From NCBI RefSeq assembly GCF_014805625.2, contig NW_023998523.1, positions 323,483 to 387,482 on the forward strand: a stretch of DNA of 64,000 nucleotides, written 5' to 3'. The notes beneath the pieces are model-generated. The model did not search any database, had not been told where the DNA came from, and saw only the letters and a list, made by a program, of their open reading frames with translations. The DNA comes from Glossina fuscipes. Its lineage: Eukaryota; Arthropoda; Insecta; Diptera; Glossinidae. Shown here piece by piece: positions 24,768 to 38,440 of the stretch. The translations under genes and the position numbers were made by a program. How positions within the stretch are numbered: position 1 is the first letter of the stretch; each line of letters starts with the position of its first letter.

Positions 24768-26169
24768 GGGGGAAAAAAAAAAAAAGAAAAATATTAAACA
24801 ACTGTCAAAATGTTTACACGATTTATCATAAATTTCAAGTGTGCACATGTGTGCCTACATATGCACGTTGGGATATATATATGGTTGCTCATGTTTATAT
24901 GCAATTCATTCATGTGTCATTTTCAATATGTCGAATACGTTTTATTTTTTGTTGATTAATTTACACAGCCGACGAATCGTAACGATGGCAATGCTATATT
25001 ATTGCCGGCGGGCTTTGAGGGGATCATTTTTGTAGCGTTTGTTTGCGGTTCATTTCTGTTATAAACACAAAATATTTGTCGCTTTACATTTCCGCTCTGT
25101 GTGCCGATAATATTTGAAGTAGCTCAAGTCAAATATTTGAAAATTTTATTGACATTGCAAGGTAGGCGGCTTTGGAGCGATACGACATAATGTTCTTGCC
25201 CTCATTATTGCTTGATAATTTTGTACCCGTACGATGGGACTTGATAAGGCAAACGTTTCCCCAATTATTACAAATACTTTGCCAATATTTTATTAAAACG
25301 GGTAATCCGTGACTTGCACCATTTCGAAAATAACTGGCGATAAATTTTAGTATCTTTCTTTATCACTTACTCTCTATATTCGTCATATTCCCAGACAGCT
25401 TGCCGTCTTGATAATTTAGAGCTAATTCACATAAGGATAAATTAGTATCGATTCACAAGTCAAGTTAAAAATTGTGCGACAGAAGTCATAACGTAAGACT
25501 TGCTTAATAAGTAAGATGAGTGAATATCTCTAATTGAATTTCGTACTTGAAGAACGAAGTAACATCATTTAGTGACGGCGTAGACAAAAATCCCTACAAG
25601 CTTTTAAAGAGGCGCTTCCAGAGAAAGGTGCCCAAAGAATTATATATGAAATGTTATATGAAAATTTTTAGTCTTTTAACAGAAGAATGTAAGGTTGAAA
25701 ATTTGGAGTGATCTGTTTATATGCACATCCCCGATAAGGAAGAAACTGGAACAAGTTTGGAAAAAGATCGACTTGTTATTCATATCATTGTCGATAACTT
25801 TCGATTACGTGAAAATAGTTCTCAAAACATGTGACGCCAAGATCACTTTCATCTTTAGTTCGAAAGTAGTCTCGACCAGCTTAGTAATACGGTCGAAATT
25901 TGCAATAAAATTGTAATTCCAATCTTTTCCTAATTTATTTTCCATTTATCCTAACATACATTAGCATTCTACCCAATTGCAAGTAGATCAGAAGTAAATT
26001 GCAAATAAATTGTAATTAAATTAGAAAAGCTCCGGAGACATTTTTGGAACAATCCTGTAGATCGATTTGATGAATATTTACTTATAGCACGATCGAGTTA
26101 TGGTTGTGCGATATTCAGCTTCGATTTTGCGACTGTCTTTAGAGGTTTAATGTGGATACATACCTTGTT
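24453..26169. other. AT-rich non-coding DNA with a GATA/GA tract
   Basis: The one clear feature is the compound microsatellite listed separately at 24712-24785. No coding sequence was recognised in the remainder. Confidence 0.4.
24712..24785. repeat. Compound (GATA)n(GA)n(G)n(A)n tract
   Basis: GATA tetranucleotides pass into GA dinucleotides (about 24736-24761), then a G run and an A run, making a pure purine tail. Confidence 0.9.
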
Positions 26170-26312
26170 GGTTTAACCCCACGGTGCCCGATGACACATG
26201 GATTAATTTAGCGTAACTGGCCCCCTTCAGAGAGTTAGACAATCCCTATAAGCTAGCGGCTTAAACTAAACTGAAGAATCCAGATATGTTTATTGTGTAT
26301 GGCTCAATAAAG
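26170..26312 (+). repeat. GC-rich dispersed repeat, copy 1
   Basis: It shares an ordered series of blocks with the reverse complement of 45691-45830: 'ttaaccccacNgtg', 'agcgtaa', 'gccccct', 'agttagacaatccc', then 'gtttattgYgtatggYtcaat'. Divergence is considerable, so both are old. No open frame crosses it. It could be a SINE, a transposon terminus or a retroelement leader. No tRNA-like internal promoter boxes were convincingly found. Confidence 0.55.
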
Positions 26313-27466
26313 CCGCCCTGGTAGATGTTGAGATCTACCATTACCTTTAATTATTCGCTTTTCGAATGATTTCAAACACCGTACCAATAATCTTTTTGAA
26401 TGTACTTGTGATACATTTGGGAATAGCTTGATCAGGAAATCGTCATTCGTAAGCGAAATTTCGCGTCACAATAGATCCAAGTATCATCGGTAATCTTAAC
26501 CGATTGATCAAGAAATCTTCACGTCCTTGTGATGGGAAAAACAAGTGGAATAACATCTGTTTATCTGTTTATTTCGCGAAAGATTTCCCACAGATGAGGT
26601 AAAAAAACCCCTGGTACCTCATTAGCTCCACTAGATATTGAAGACTATTATTAATTTGTTATTGTTTTCTATTCTATGTTTTTAATTCCCTTTATATGGC
26701 ATCAATCACCCGAGTTATTGTGGTTATAAAACGACTACAAAGCATCCCATGGGTTGATCTTAAGGGACTAGAATATCTCCCTTAGGAAAATAATCGAACT
26801 GTTTATATTGATTAGAGGTAATAAACTTACTTAATGAGCCAGAATAGCCTTGTTAACACATCATTAAGTTAACTGAAGTGGCAGATTAAGTCAATCAAGA
26901 TGTCACTTAGCCAGGAATTTTTCCTTTCCCTTTGCATTCAATACAAAAACTTGCAAAAATAGTATTCTTTTTGGATCCATATGTAGGAAGAGATAAGCTG
27001 CACATAGATAGTAAGGAGAGAGATAGAGAGAAACAGAATTGTAACACGCGAGAGAAATGATCAAATAAAAGGCACGTGCCCTTCTTACTGCCTGTATATA
27101 GGTCTTAATTAATTAAGGCGTTACAAAAAAACCCATTGAATAAACATTCATTTTAACAACAAAATAAAATGAAAAACAATAACAAATATTCTGGTGTGCA
27201 TGTGTGTGCGTGTGTACATAATAAGATTAAGATATTTTAAACCGTATAAGATTAACGAAAATGCCTAAAATTTAGTTAAATGCATGTAAAAGGGATAAAA
27301 AAAAATTCAAATACGAAAGGGGAGTCAACGAACTGTAACAAACGTAAAATTATAGGAAATGATTTACAACACAACGCACTTATATATAGGTTAAGACTTA
27401 TGCTTTATCTCTCATTCCTTATTAAATATTATAAAATCAAGGTCAACGATGGCCTATGACAGTAAA

Positions 27467-27492
27467 AGACAGAGAGAGAGAGAGAGAGAGAG
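27467..27492. repeat. (GA)n microsatellite
   Basis: Clean GA dinucleotides within 'aaaagaca(GA)naagaag'. Confidence 0.9.
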
Positions 27493-28901
27493 AAAGAAGA
27501 GATTTATGATAAAAAGCAGAAGGCATTGCATTGCAATTGTTTTATGTGCTACTCGTTTGTTTGTTTGCTTGCTTCCGTGTTTGTCTACCGAAAATACATC
27601 AAATAATAATAAATGCGTTCTACAATTTGTTTGATGTTTGCGCTTCAAGTATTCCTTGTGTTAAAGAATGAGGATAACACGGATGTTGTTGCTTTTCGTA
27701 ATGCATTGACATCATCATGTTAACATATCATTATCGCCCTCACTACTTAAATACGGTGGAATAAAGGCTTCCTTTTTTTTTTTTTTTTCGTTACAATTGC
27801 TTCCCTCAGTAAATAAATAATTGTATGCTTTCACATATATGCGATATAAAGCAGCAGCCCGTTAGATAAGCGAGCGTAACCAATCGTATATAATAAATGG
27901 CATTCCGTTTGATAACAAAAGTTAAATCAGATTTTACATAAGATCTATCTTTCTTTGATGTCATTTTAGGCAAGGCGCCGTCAGTAAATCGCAACTAGCT
28001 GAAGACATGAAGACAATAATGCAAGAATTGATGCAACATTTACGACAATTAATGAGGACAAGTCGACCCCTTTTTCTTTTTTGGAAAAAACTCAACATCT
28101 ATAGTCGATGGTCTGGCAATTATTTGTCAGGCATTTTCAAACTTCACGAATCTATTTTCTAACAAATCAGTTACATTATTAACTCTGTCCGAAATTATGG
28201 TATACATTTCTTAAAAAGCAGTAAATGTTTTCACTACCATACAAAATGCTAGATTGGCAAGGTATCCAATAAAGAAAGCAAAAAACAAAGCAGGAAAATG
28301 GGTATGGCCGAATTTTTTATACCCATGACGTTTCTCTTAAAAAACATCTAATCTAAAAAAAAGAAACAAGAGAAAGGGTATATTGCTTCCTCACTCGATA
28401 ATATTAGTAGAGCGTTATTTTTTTGTGCAGGTACGGTAGGATTACCCATATCTTTGTGAAGGGAAATTTTTATACTATAAGGTCTGTTGTTAATCTGTGA
28501 GTAAGGGGGAAAAACTTAATTTTTATGCTTTTGAAAACATTGTTATAACTTCAGCTTGCTTTGTACTCTGCATTCTTTGACCGAGTCCGCAGATTTGTAA
28601 AACCAAAGCAAGAGCTTCCAAAGTTTTTGCCAAACATGAAATCGATATCTTTATTTTTGAAACTGGAAAATTTGTTGGCTTTACATATGGATTTACATAT
28701 GGATTGACATTCCTCAGGATTTTCAAATTCGATTAGTATTTGAATCCCTACACCATAATTAATAATTATGATATGTTCAACGATATTTCTGAACAAAAAA
28801 AAAAATCAATAAATAAAACGTATAGCATATTTTCGAACATACTTCGGAACACCCTTTATTTGTACACAAAAATTCATGGTTTATGGTTATATACATACAA
28901 A

Positions 28902-28926
28902 TATATATATATATATATATATATAT
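28902..28926. repeat. (TA)n microsatellite
   Basis: Uninterrupted TA dinucleotides following 'atacaaa'. Confidence 0.9.
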
Positions 28927-31306
28927 CCACATAAAAAAATATCCACAAATAATTGTACATTTTTCATAGTGTCAACAAGCGACGATTGTGTACGAATTGA
29001 ATGTACATACGTAAAGAAAAAGGGAGGAAAACGTCAAACGACAAAGCAAATAACAAAAATGAAAATTGTCTATTGATTTTTCCAATTTACTGAATAAAGC
29101 GCAGCATTTTAACGCACATTCACATTGAGTGCCTTACAAAACGTATGCATTTTTCATCTATTGTTGTCTGCTCGTCGTTCGCCGCCAAACCGCCAAAAAA
29201 GATGTAAATTTTAAAAGTAATCATTTGCAGAACAAAGAATCCCTTAAAAAAAGCATTCGCTCTGACCGTTGAGTTTGAGTCCAGACACAGATCAATGTTT
29301 TAATGTATTATATATCCTAACACGCGGACACGTTGACATATCATCGTCATTATAATTGACTGGTTATCAGGAAGGTCTGTCGCCATCTTTCGATAAATCT
29401 CCACCAAATGAGAATAGTTGTTGTTGTTATATATATATATATTTATATATATATGTACTTAAGTAAATTACATTATTTCTCTATCTTTTGTATTTCATTA
29501 CAATGCTATTGTTACTGTTGTTGTTATTGTAGTTATGGCTGCTACCGCCGTTGTTTCAGGCAAAAACCGAGCCTCTCAATAAGCAAATGAGAAATTATGC
29601 AAATTTATTTGTGAGTAGGTTGACGTGCATTTTCCCCTTGTTAATTCATTTATGTTATTGAACTTCTCAAAAGTAATTCGATTGTCACTCTTGGAAATTT
29701 TGTCAGTGTTATTGTTGTTGTCGTTGTCGTTGTTGTTTGCTTTTGACCCCGCCTGTAGTGGTTTATTACAATTACGGCTGTTATTGATAGCATATTTGGT
29801 TTAATATTTCCGGCACAAAACACATTTTTAACGAACTTCAAAACGGTCTCAAACTATTCCCCTTTAGCATTTTTTGTCATAAGAAAGATTATATGTATAA
29901 CGATTAACTTGATATCGTCCCAGTACGAGAAGTGAGCATTTGCCTACAGACGGCGGCTTACGAATAATTAACAAACTCCATTATAATGACATACTCTTCC
30001 TTATATCAATTAGTTAAAGATGGGGATACATTTTTCTATCTCTAACAATCGCGATTGTGTGTCAGATACACCTTTAAGCATCCACATGCCACTTATATAT
30101 GGGGCAAAATTTCTATTAACTTTTTGCACAACTTTCGGATTGTTAGTCGCGTGCCATCGACCGACCTGCCTCGCACCGAGCGGGCGCTTAGCAGGTCAAG
30201 TGAGTAAGCAAATTAAGATTATTCTTGACACGGCTTAGATGGATTTTAGATTGAAGTTAGGGCTGCCTTGTAAGTCACTAACTGACATTACCTATTCGCC
30301 TATTCCGACGACGAACGGTGATTGGATATGTTACTCGCTACTCACTCAAATGTCGGTTTGCTCTCTAAAAAAGTTTTTATAGGGCAAGGTTCAGGCTTCA
30401 GGGAGGTGAGATAGAGACAAAAGACTCAATCGCCTTTAATAGGTTGCAACTATACCGAGCACTTTCTACATATAAACTGCGACAAAAATGTTATTGTTTA
30501 CATAATGCCATCGATTTGAAATGCATTTCCAATATTGATCGGAAACTTTCTTATAAAATTTTGGTCGATGCATCGAGAACTTTAAAAGGGGCGAGTAACT
30601 ATTTGAAGCTCCGAGTATATTCAAGGCTTTATTGCTTTTGCCAGCTTGAAAGTGCAAAGCGAATATTGCTCACTTGAATACTTACTCTGAAATTTAATGC
30701 GAATTATTAATTATTTTTCCATACATTGGCAAAGCAATCAATCGCGTAGCTAATCGTGAGTCTCTGAAGCCAAATGGGTTGTCGTTCCTGGATAATTGCA
30801 TAATGCACAATATTGTATTTAATCTTCACCAATATATGCTTTTATGCGTCTACGCTATGAAGCCATATAGCTAGAATAAGCAGAATCGATAAAATTATTA
30901 TATCGAAATATTTGAATGATTTCATTTTTGTATTACCGTAGGTGGGATGCTTCAATGTTCGTCTATTCTTGTAACTTTTAATTATTGCACAAGGGGAAAG
31001 AAAAAAAAAAAAAAAAAAGAGTTAATTATCTCAAACGCGTTTAAATGAAACGAAATATGACATATAAGAATACAATAAAAAAAATAAAAAAAAAAATAAA
31101 TAAAAATGTTCTTCCCATTTTCTCTTACTATGGAAATTCCATAAATGCTTGAGACATATTTGAAGCGTCATCAACATTGTATTAACCTTCTCATTATGAT
31201 ATTTGATAACATAGTCATAATATAATAACAACATTAAAATCTCATACATAATCGGCAGCGTATAATAATAATTCTCAACCAAAAAAATAATACATTTTCG
31301 CAACAT

Positions 31307-31334
31307 ACACACACACACATATATATATATATAT
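31307..31334. repeat. Compound (CA)n(TA)n microsatellite
   Basis: CA dinucleotides pass into TA dinucleotides, followed closely by a short GA run at 31347-31357. Confidence 0.85.
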
Positions 31335-31865
31335 TCTTACATAGACAGAGAGAGAGAGCTACCTAAACGTATTATGAATGCTTAACATTCTCTTTAGGTC
31401 TGAGGAACAACCAGACCAGAAGAAATTCCCACAAGTATTCCTTTGAAAAAATGAAATAAATGAAAATGTAAAGAAAAAAGATTGACGGGAACATACAAAC
31501 AACATAACTAAAGAAAATGAAATAAAGAGTAGAAGCAATTAAATGAAATAATTTCTCAAAGAATTATAATAAAAAAAAAAACAAAAAACACAGAGGTGAA
31601 ATAAAAAACGGGTTTTAAGTACTATTTCTTCTGTAGGTTTGGGTTACCCAGCTTGCTATAATTAGACTTATGATGTATATATAATATATGTATATCATGA
31701 AATGTATATCAATGAACATAATGCTATAATGTGTATATGTTTAAGCGAATGTATAGCAATTATGGTACACTGCCCTTCTTCAAAGTGTTAATGCAATTAT
31801 TTGCTGTAAATAAACCAAACGGTTTGAAGTTCAGGTATTACGATTTAATCGCATTTGGTTTACAT

Positions 31866-31891
31866 ACACACACACACACACACACACACAT
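31866..31891. repeat. (CA)n microsatellite
   Basis: Thirteen or so CA units between 'tttacata' and 'ttcgcaac'. Confidence 0.9.
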
Positions 31892-33641
31892 TCGCAACCC
31901 GTGAATACACAAAACTCAATTTGTAAACACTTATATTTTCCTTTGTCTGTCTAAATCATCGAGTATGATATAGCGTGTAAAAATGTTAACATAACAAGGG
32001 AGTGTATAAACGAGATAGAGCTTCTCGCTGACTCGCGTATGAGTAACATATATATAGCTAAACATATAAAATTTGTTGCTATTTATTGCTAAATTGACTA
32101 GTTGCGTAGCCAAAGTGTCTGCTGATCAATGTGTCTTTTTTTTCGGATGGTCATCAGGGGAGTTGCAATATACCAGATGTCAGATTTACTTGATTCACAA
32201 ATGCGTTTGTAATGCGAATGAGAAAAACCCCCATGGCATTGTATATATTCCAAAATTGCTTAACTTCGTTTATTGAAAAATTTCTATCATTTCTGTAACT
32301 GTATAAAATATTCGTTTTTTTTCCTAGTACTAAATATAAATAAGAAAATTTTTTAGTCTTTAATTAATAATTGACTTCAGAAAGCAACTATGACAAAATT
32401 TATTTAAAACAGTTTTCTCTTTTTTAAAACAAAGCAATTAAAAGTTAAGCACATATGAAAATTGTTCTCTGTCGCTACTAAGCATACGATGTTTTTATCT
32501 GTGCAAACAAATCACTTTTTACGTACTTTCAGACATAATCAATTTGGCACGTAGGGTAAGGCAGTAAGTCCCCCGCTGCATTTGTTGCATTTATGTGGAA
32601 CTGAAGGGGATATCTATCATCGCTCCTGCATGCCTGCTATTATTAATACATCATTATTTTGTTCGTTGATTGCGCAGCCTTATTAATGTTGTTATTGTAG
32701 CAACCGCTATGAGAAGCAATATATTATATAATCAAGGGATAGCTACTTGTAGCTAAATAAACAGAAGATGTCTATTCAGCCGTCATAAGTGTGTTGTGTG
32801 ATCGAAAATATATGAAAAAATGTGAAAATTGTCTCTTCTCTTAAGTAGTCCTTCCTTCTACTTCTACATGTAGGTAGATAACGATGGAAACTATTTTGAT
32901 TAATATATATACTGCAGCAATTTGATACATGGCGCGCTATGTTCTATTAGTCGATTTTTAAAAAAGGCATTATCCGACTGAGTCCTTAATAACCGGAGCT
33001 CTAGCCCGAAGCAATAGATTTGAGTATATTTTCACGAAGCAATTCACGAAATATAATTGAGATGACATTCTAAGATGCTTTCGATCGATTTTTTTTGCTA
33101 AAAATGGAACCAACTATCTATCTATTGGTGATAGTGTATTTAATATTCGTTGAAAGAATTATACGAACTTTTGCTTTGCTTATTGAACTTTAAGTATTTT
33201 ACCGACATGTAATTGTACTTGCAATGGTTACGTTTACGATTTCATTTCTTTGATTTGGTTATTATAATTGACAAGAAAATAATTTCTTCTTCTTCTTCTT
33301 TAAACATAGAAACTATTTATGCGGTGACTGTAGTGCATGAGAGAGTGTTTAAGTAAATATGGAAAAAATAAATTGTTAAGCGTTTCGAGGGCATTGGAAA
33401 TAAGTAAATAAAATTAATTTCCCATGCTCGGTGTAGCTATTAAAAGAATAGTTTTTCATATAACAAACCAAAAAAAAAAAATACTCAAAATACTTACCTT
33501 AATGGCTATAAATCGCATTAAAAGAGAATAAACTGACAGAAGACGATCACAATAAATGACATGTAACAACATTCGAATGTATCGTCGCCGCCAATTATGG
33601 CCAGAAGTCGTATGCACGCTGGCTAGCAACGAATGGCTAAC

Positions 33642-33709
33642 TGAGCGAGTGAGTGAGTGAGTGAGTGAGTGTGTGAATGAATGAATGAATGAATGAATGA
33701 ATGAATGAT
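33642..33709. repeat. Compound (GTGA)n(ATGA)n tetranucleotide repeat
   Basis: A GTGA/GAGT array switches through 'gtgtg' to an ATGA array that ends with 'atgatgtatgcatg'. The two arrays differ by a single base per unit, so one array probably arose from the other by a point change followed by slippage. Confidence 0.95.
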
Positions 33710-34851
33710 GTATGCATGGGGGCTGTTTCCACGCAAGTTTGCATATGAAATTGCCACTCGTGCATAAATATATAATACATGTACATATAATTGAGGATAC
33801 ATCGTAGTAACAGAACCTTTGTGACGCTCGTATTTATTTGACAGCAGAATTCAAATTAACAACAACGACAACAACAACAACAACAACTACAACAACAACA
33901 TAACAAAAATAATTTTCTGTATATTATTGTATAAATTCTGTACAGCTGCTGCTTAGCTCTTACCGTACACATTTTCGGAATTGTACCTGTATCGGCTCCG
34001 ACCGAGACCACGTTATTATTATAATAACATTATGTTAAACGGAGCATTTGCAAAAGAAAAGACCAAAAAAAAAAAAAAAAAAAAAAAATACGTTATAAAG
34101 TTTAATTACAATTTATGCCCAACATTGCATCAGCTAACAGGCGAACCGCAATACATATACATTTATGTGCCTATAAATTTTATGCTTGAGGCTTTAATGA
34201 AATACGAAACAGAGAAAAGAACAAACAATACGGTTTTCCCCTTCCCCCGCCCACTCTCATTGCTAGCAAATATGTCGAGCATTTATTAATAATGTTATGA
34301 ATTCAAAATATATATTCAATATGAATTTACTTCCGGTTTTCATCTTGATCTATAATGAAAACCACAACTCACACACAGTAGCATCATATGTTGTTCTCTA
34401 CTGCTGTTGCCATCCATAATTGTTATTGTATTTGTTGTTGTTGTTGTTGTTAGCGTTGCCAAGGCTCTTTGTTCGCTTATAAGCCGCAACTATTTCACTC
34501 TACCTTTCCTTTTTCATCTTTGCTTTAATAAAAATCACTGTCAACTACTGTCCAAATGGTTCGAATGGTTCGTTGAAGTTTGTTCATGCACATGATCCTC
34601 ATCATTGCTTGTTTAAATTAATGTATTGCTTGCCTTTTTTCTTTCCATTCTTTTTTTTCATTTTTTTTTTTTTTTTTTTTTTTGTTCACATTGTCTTTTA
34701 TCACTATCGCCATCAGCCAACTCGTAGAAAGAACGCGTGAAATAAAAACCGTTGACATCGTGAACGCTATTATGATGAACGCATATAGTTTTTGTTGCGC
34801 GTTGTGTATAGTTTGAATTATTTTTTGTTTTTTCTTTTTTTGTTATTTGGA
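33710..34851. other. Simple-sequence-rich AT block, UTR or regulatory style
   Basis: Contains a CAA array at 33861-33899, a 24-base A run at 34065-34088, a TTG array at about 34425-34451 and a 23-base T run at 34661-34683. CAA on this strand is followed 0.5 kb later by its complement TTG, so the single-stranded form could fold back. No exon recognised. Confidence 0.45.
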
Positions 34852-35030
34852 TTTTTTATTCTCCTACCCTACTTAGGGTATGCATTATATTAGACTTTTG
34901 TTTCCGTTTGTAAAATACGCAGAAATACGTGTCAAAGACTATATAAAGAGTGCATACGTTCTTGATTAGGTGTAGGATGGATTTGAAGCTCGTTTAGCAT
35001 TGCCCGTTGATTTGTTCGTTTGTCGCTGCT
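34852..35030 (+). mobile_element. Dispersed fly repeat with TACCCT...AGGGTA terminus (family D)
   Basis: It begins with the terminal hairpin TACCCTacttAGGGTA (34865-34880). Landmarks then follow in order: 'cattatattagacttttg', 'cgtttgtaaaatacgcagaaatacgtg', 'actatataaagagtgcatacgttcttgattag', and a T/G-rich 'tcgtttgtcg' block. From memory this order matches short non-autonomous repeats common in fly introns. Only the first part appears to be present. Non-coding. Confidence 0.5.
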
Positions 35031-37608
35031 TGCTTGAATACTTAGAATTTGTAACACGTTCGGGCACGTATTCTATTCTGTTCACAAATCAATATTGGAA
35101 ATGGGCGTAATAAGGATGCTTTTTAACTTTACGAATCAATGGCGATCTCAGATTTCAGCACATATTTAGTGAGGAACTAAGGCAAATGAGAAAGTAAATC
35201 TAATTTTCTTGCTTTTACGCGTAATGTAGGTAACACGAAGTATCAGTTAAAATATATTGATTCTTAACCGGTTAGTAATACTTTCGCTGAGCGTAAAGAA
35301 TGAGTGTAAAAATGCTTTTAATCAACTAATACTGTCTTCATATTTTTCCAATTGTAAATTGTGTGTGAGTGTGCATATTAAGGGTTCGTTCTAAGTTAAA
35401 TGTAGTCTTCTTACTTCCTCAGCATTGTTGCTAAAATTCGTTTGCAGCACAGCTGACATGACAAAGTCGATAATTCTTCTCAATTGTCGCCTTCATCTCG
35501 CTTTATACTACTGAGATGTTAAATTCGCTTCCGAATGTCTTTTAAATTAATCTTGACTAAGCTGATGGACTCGTTTTAAAGGTAAGTACTTTTCTTGTTC
35601 GAAATTCCATGAGAAATATTCAAACCTATCCAAAGGATGAGTTTGAAACCTTTTCCCTATGCATTATGAATTGAGTTCGGGCAGAGTTTGCGTGGAAAAT
35701 TCAGTGCAATGTCTTGACATTACATAGCAAAACTTTAACCATAGACTCCTATTACCAATATTGATAACCACAACGCTAAGATTGCTTACTCGCGCTTTTT
35801 CTCAAAAAATTTCATAAACTTTGCATCAAACTCCGTAGCAGATAATTTTTGAAATCTTTAAAAGGACAATGGCTTGAAAAAATTGTTCTCTTGTTTGTCA
35901 AGGTCACTACTGCAGTCTCTATTCAAATAACCATCAAAACTTTTAAGATTTAATTTCTCGATTTTATGTAACTCTGCAGCTTCTCTGCTTACTTTAGCTT
36001 ACTGTTTCAATGTCCTGTTGGGTTATCACCAAAGTGCCATTGTTCCATGTAGCGGTAAGTTTAGCTACATGGATATTTTTCCACTATGCAGCCAAATTTA
36101 GGTATCACAGTAACTTTTTAACTTTCAAGTTTATTCTAACTCTCTTTGTTAAGTATTCGCTAAATCTCTCATTTCAATTACGGCTTTTTCCAAATTGCTC
36201 TTAGCATTCAAGTCTTGATATGCACTAATAACAAATGCCGTTTATATCCAGGTACGAGTAAGTATTTCGAGATTTTTATATTTCCAACTTAATTGTAGGT
36301 TACTACTGTTTATGTTGGACTCTTCGATTTCACAAACTGGAATCTATACTCACTACAAGAGCTTTCGCGCAATCCCTTTCATTACATATGCCTATCACTG
36401 GTTTAATTCTGGCTTATAGTGTAATATACAAATTTTATTTTTTGCTTTTACAGTTAGTTCATAACCGTCTGTTTAAATTAATTAGCAAAATTTGAATTTA
36501 TTTAAGCGCCTGTATTGGTTTCAACACATTTTCAATTCATATTTTTACAACAGCGAAACGTCTATAACATGTCGAAAAGAGAAAATCGATTTCAGTAACC
36601 GCAATACATAAACAAAAAAAAAAAAAAAAAAAAATAAACAAAAATGTCATATATATGTAAATAAAATTTAAAATAACGTACAGTACAGTCTTGTTTAATG
36701 CAATCCTTGCAATGCTTAGAAGTACATAAGGTATGCAATAGATTCACATTAGTTTTCGACACTAAAAAAGACTAAACGATGATGTATTTGAAAATCACGC
36801 AAAATTAAAATAAGTTATTAAAAATAATGCAAAAATGCATGAAATTTTTCGCACATTCGTACATACATTTCGACACAACTTGCTATCGCAAAATCCTTAT
36901 AAAATTCCAATTCTTCGCACGAATTTATTTATTGAAGCAATCAGCGCACGCAATAATGTTTCTATCACTGACAGCGAAAGTTGCCGAAGCGTATAATGAT
37001 TCGTGATTGACGATTATTAGCCTTTAAGAAATTGATATACCAAAACAAGGTAAAACAAATGTCAAGATTTAACCTCAACTGAAGGAAAGGAAGTCAAACA
37101 GTCGTACAAAAAGAACGTTTGTTCCGAAGAACTTTTCACGTACTTCAACGAGCTCCCTTCCTATATATAACAAAAAGTCATCAAAAATTTATCTGAAATA
37201 TTGCTTGCTTTGCAGGCATTTTTTGAAAGATTACAATTAGTCTGTTTGTGTTGCAGAATGCAGAACAAACAAACATTCAAGAGTTGTTTATCTCAGTACG
37301 GAATTAACGAGTTGGGCATCCCTTAAAGCAAAGAATTGCTTTTAAGATTTCACGCTTATATGGCAACAGAATCCATCCATGCCTTTAACGGGTTTTAGGG
37401 CGTTTAGTGTTCTTCGCCTTTTTAAAACCCGATTTACTTGTTTACCTTTATAATCGAAATTCTTAATTTAGTTACGCAGTAAATGAAATTCACTTATTTT
37501 CTTATTCACTTGCACACACATGTATTTGTGAAACGAGTTAACTTCGTCAGTCCTTTTTGAGGGAACCCTGGACATTAACAACGAAAAGCCTTTGTGAAGA
37601 GAGGAAGG

Positions 37609-37611
<3 letters not shown>
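35031..37611. other. AT-rich non-coding DNA
   Basis: A 10-bp perfect inverted repeat with a 10-base spacer (36044-36053 and 36064-36073) and a 21-base A run (36614-36634) are the only structures seen. No gene recognised. Confidence 0.4.

Positions 37612-37661
<50 letters not shown>
37612..37661. repeat. (GA)n microsatellite
   Basis: About 24 perfect GA units preceded by a purine-rich 'gaggaaggggg' lead. Confidence 0.95.
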
Positions 37662-37664
<3 letters not shown>

Positions 37665-38410
37665 GAGTGAGAAAATTGTAAAATCATTTCATTCAGCTCT
37701 TAAGTGCTAGCAATTATGGGCTCATCTATTATGGGAAGGGAGGAATTTATTATAAGATTGGATAAATATACATGGTAGGGATGATATGTCTAATATTGGT
37801 AATCCTAATGTTTTCTTAAAGAAGTGAATAAAAAAAATTAACAAGATTTTACCCTTAGCCAGGTTTATTGTTTAGAGGAAAATATTTCTTTGTGAATAAA
37901 ATGCAACGGATGAAAGAAATGAGTCCTCAAGGGATCTATTTATCCTTTTTAGAATTTGCTTACAAAAATAGTTTCCTTTGCTTTCTTTCGGGTATATTTT
38001 ATTTATTTATTATACAATTTCATTGTACAATTTTATTGACATAAGGCCGGCCGGCTTTTCTTTTCTTTTTTTTTTTTGTTTTTTTCTGCTTCTTTTATTT
38101 TATTTAATATTATTTATTCAACATATTTTATATTCATTTTTGTTATTATTTACACATATGTGTTCGGTCGCCCGCTTGTTTGTTTTGTTCGTTTGCGTAC
38201 AATACGAACGATTGTTGGGCTTTTGTTGTTATTTTTACTGTTATTGATCATGTTTTTTTTTTTCCTTTTTTTTTTTTTCTGTTATTCACTATATGACTAT
38301 TCATGCATAAATAAGTAGTTAATATAAAAATATTGTTTCTCGCATTTCGGGTAACTTACACAAACTAAAAGGAATATACAGTTATATGACTTGAGAAACA
38401 TTTTCAAATA

Positions 38411-38440
38411 CGCACACACACACACACACACACACACAGG
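38411..38440. repeat. (CA)n microsatellite
   Basis: About 14 perfect CA units following 'aaatacg'. Confidence 0.92.

Larger units (their letters stand above)
26313..33641. other. Long AT-rich non-coding stretch
   Basis: No coding exon or RNA gene recognised. Visible details are a GGCACGTGCC palindrome at 27071-27080, microsatellites listed separately (27467, 28902, 31307, 31866), TA runs at about 29430-29455, TTG/TTC triplets at about 29700-29740, A runs at 31001-31018 and 31080-31097, and a CTT run near 33284-33300. Open frames are all under 100 codons and show no domain. Confidence 0.4.
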
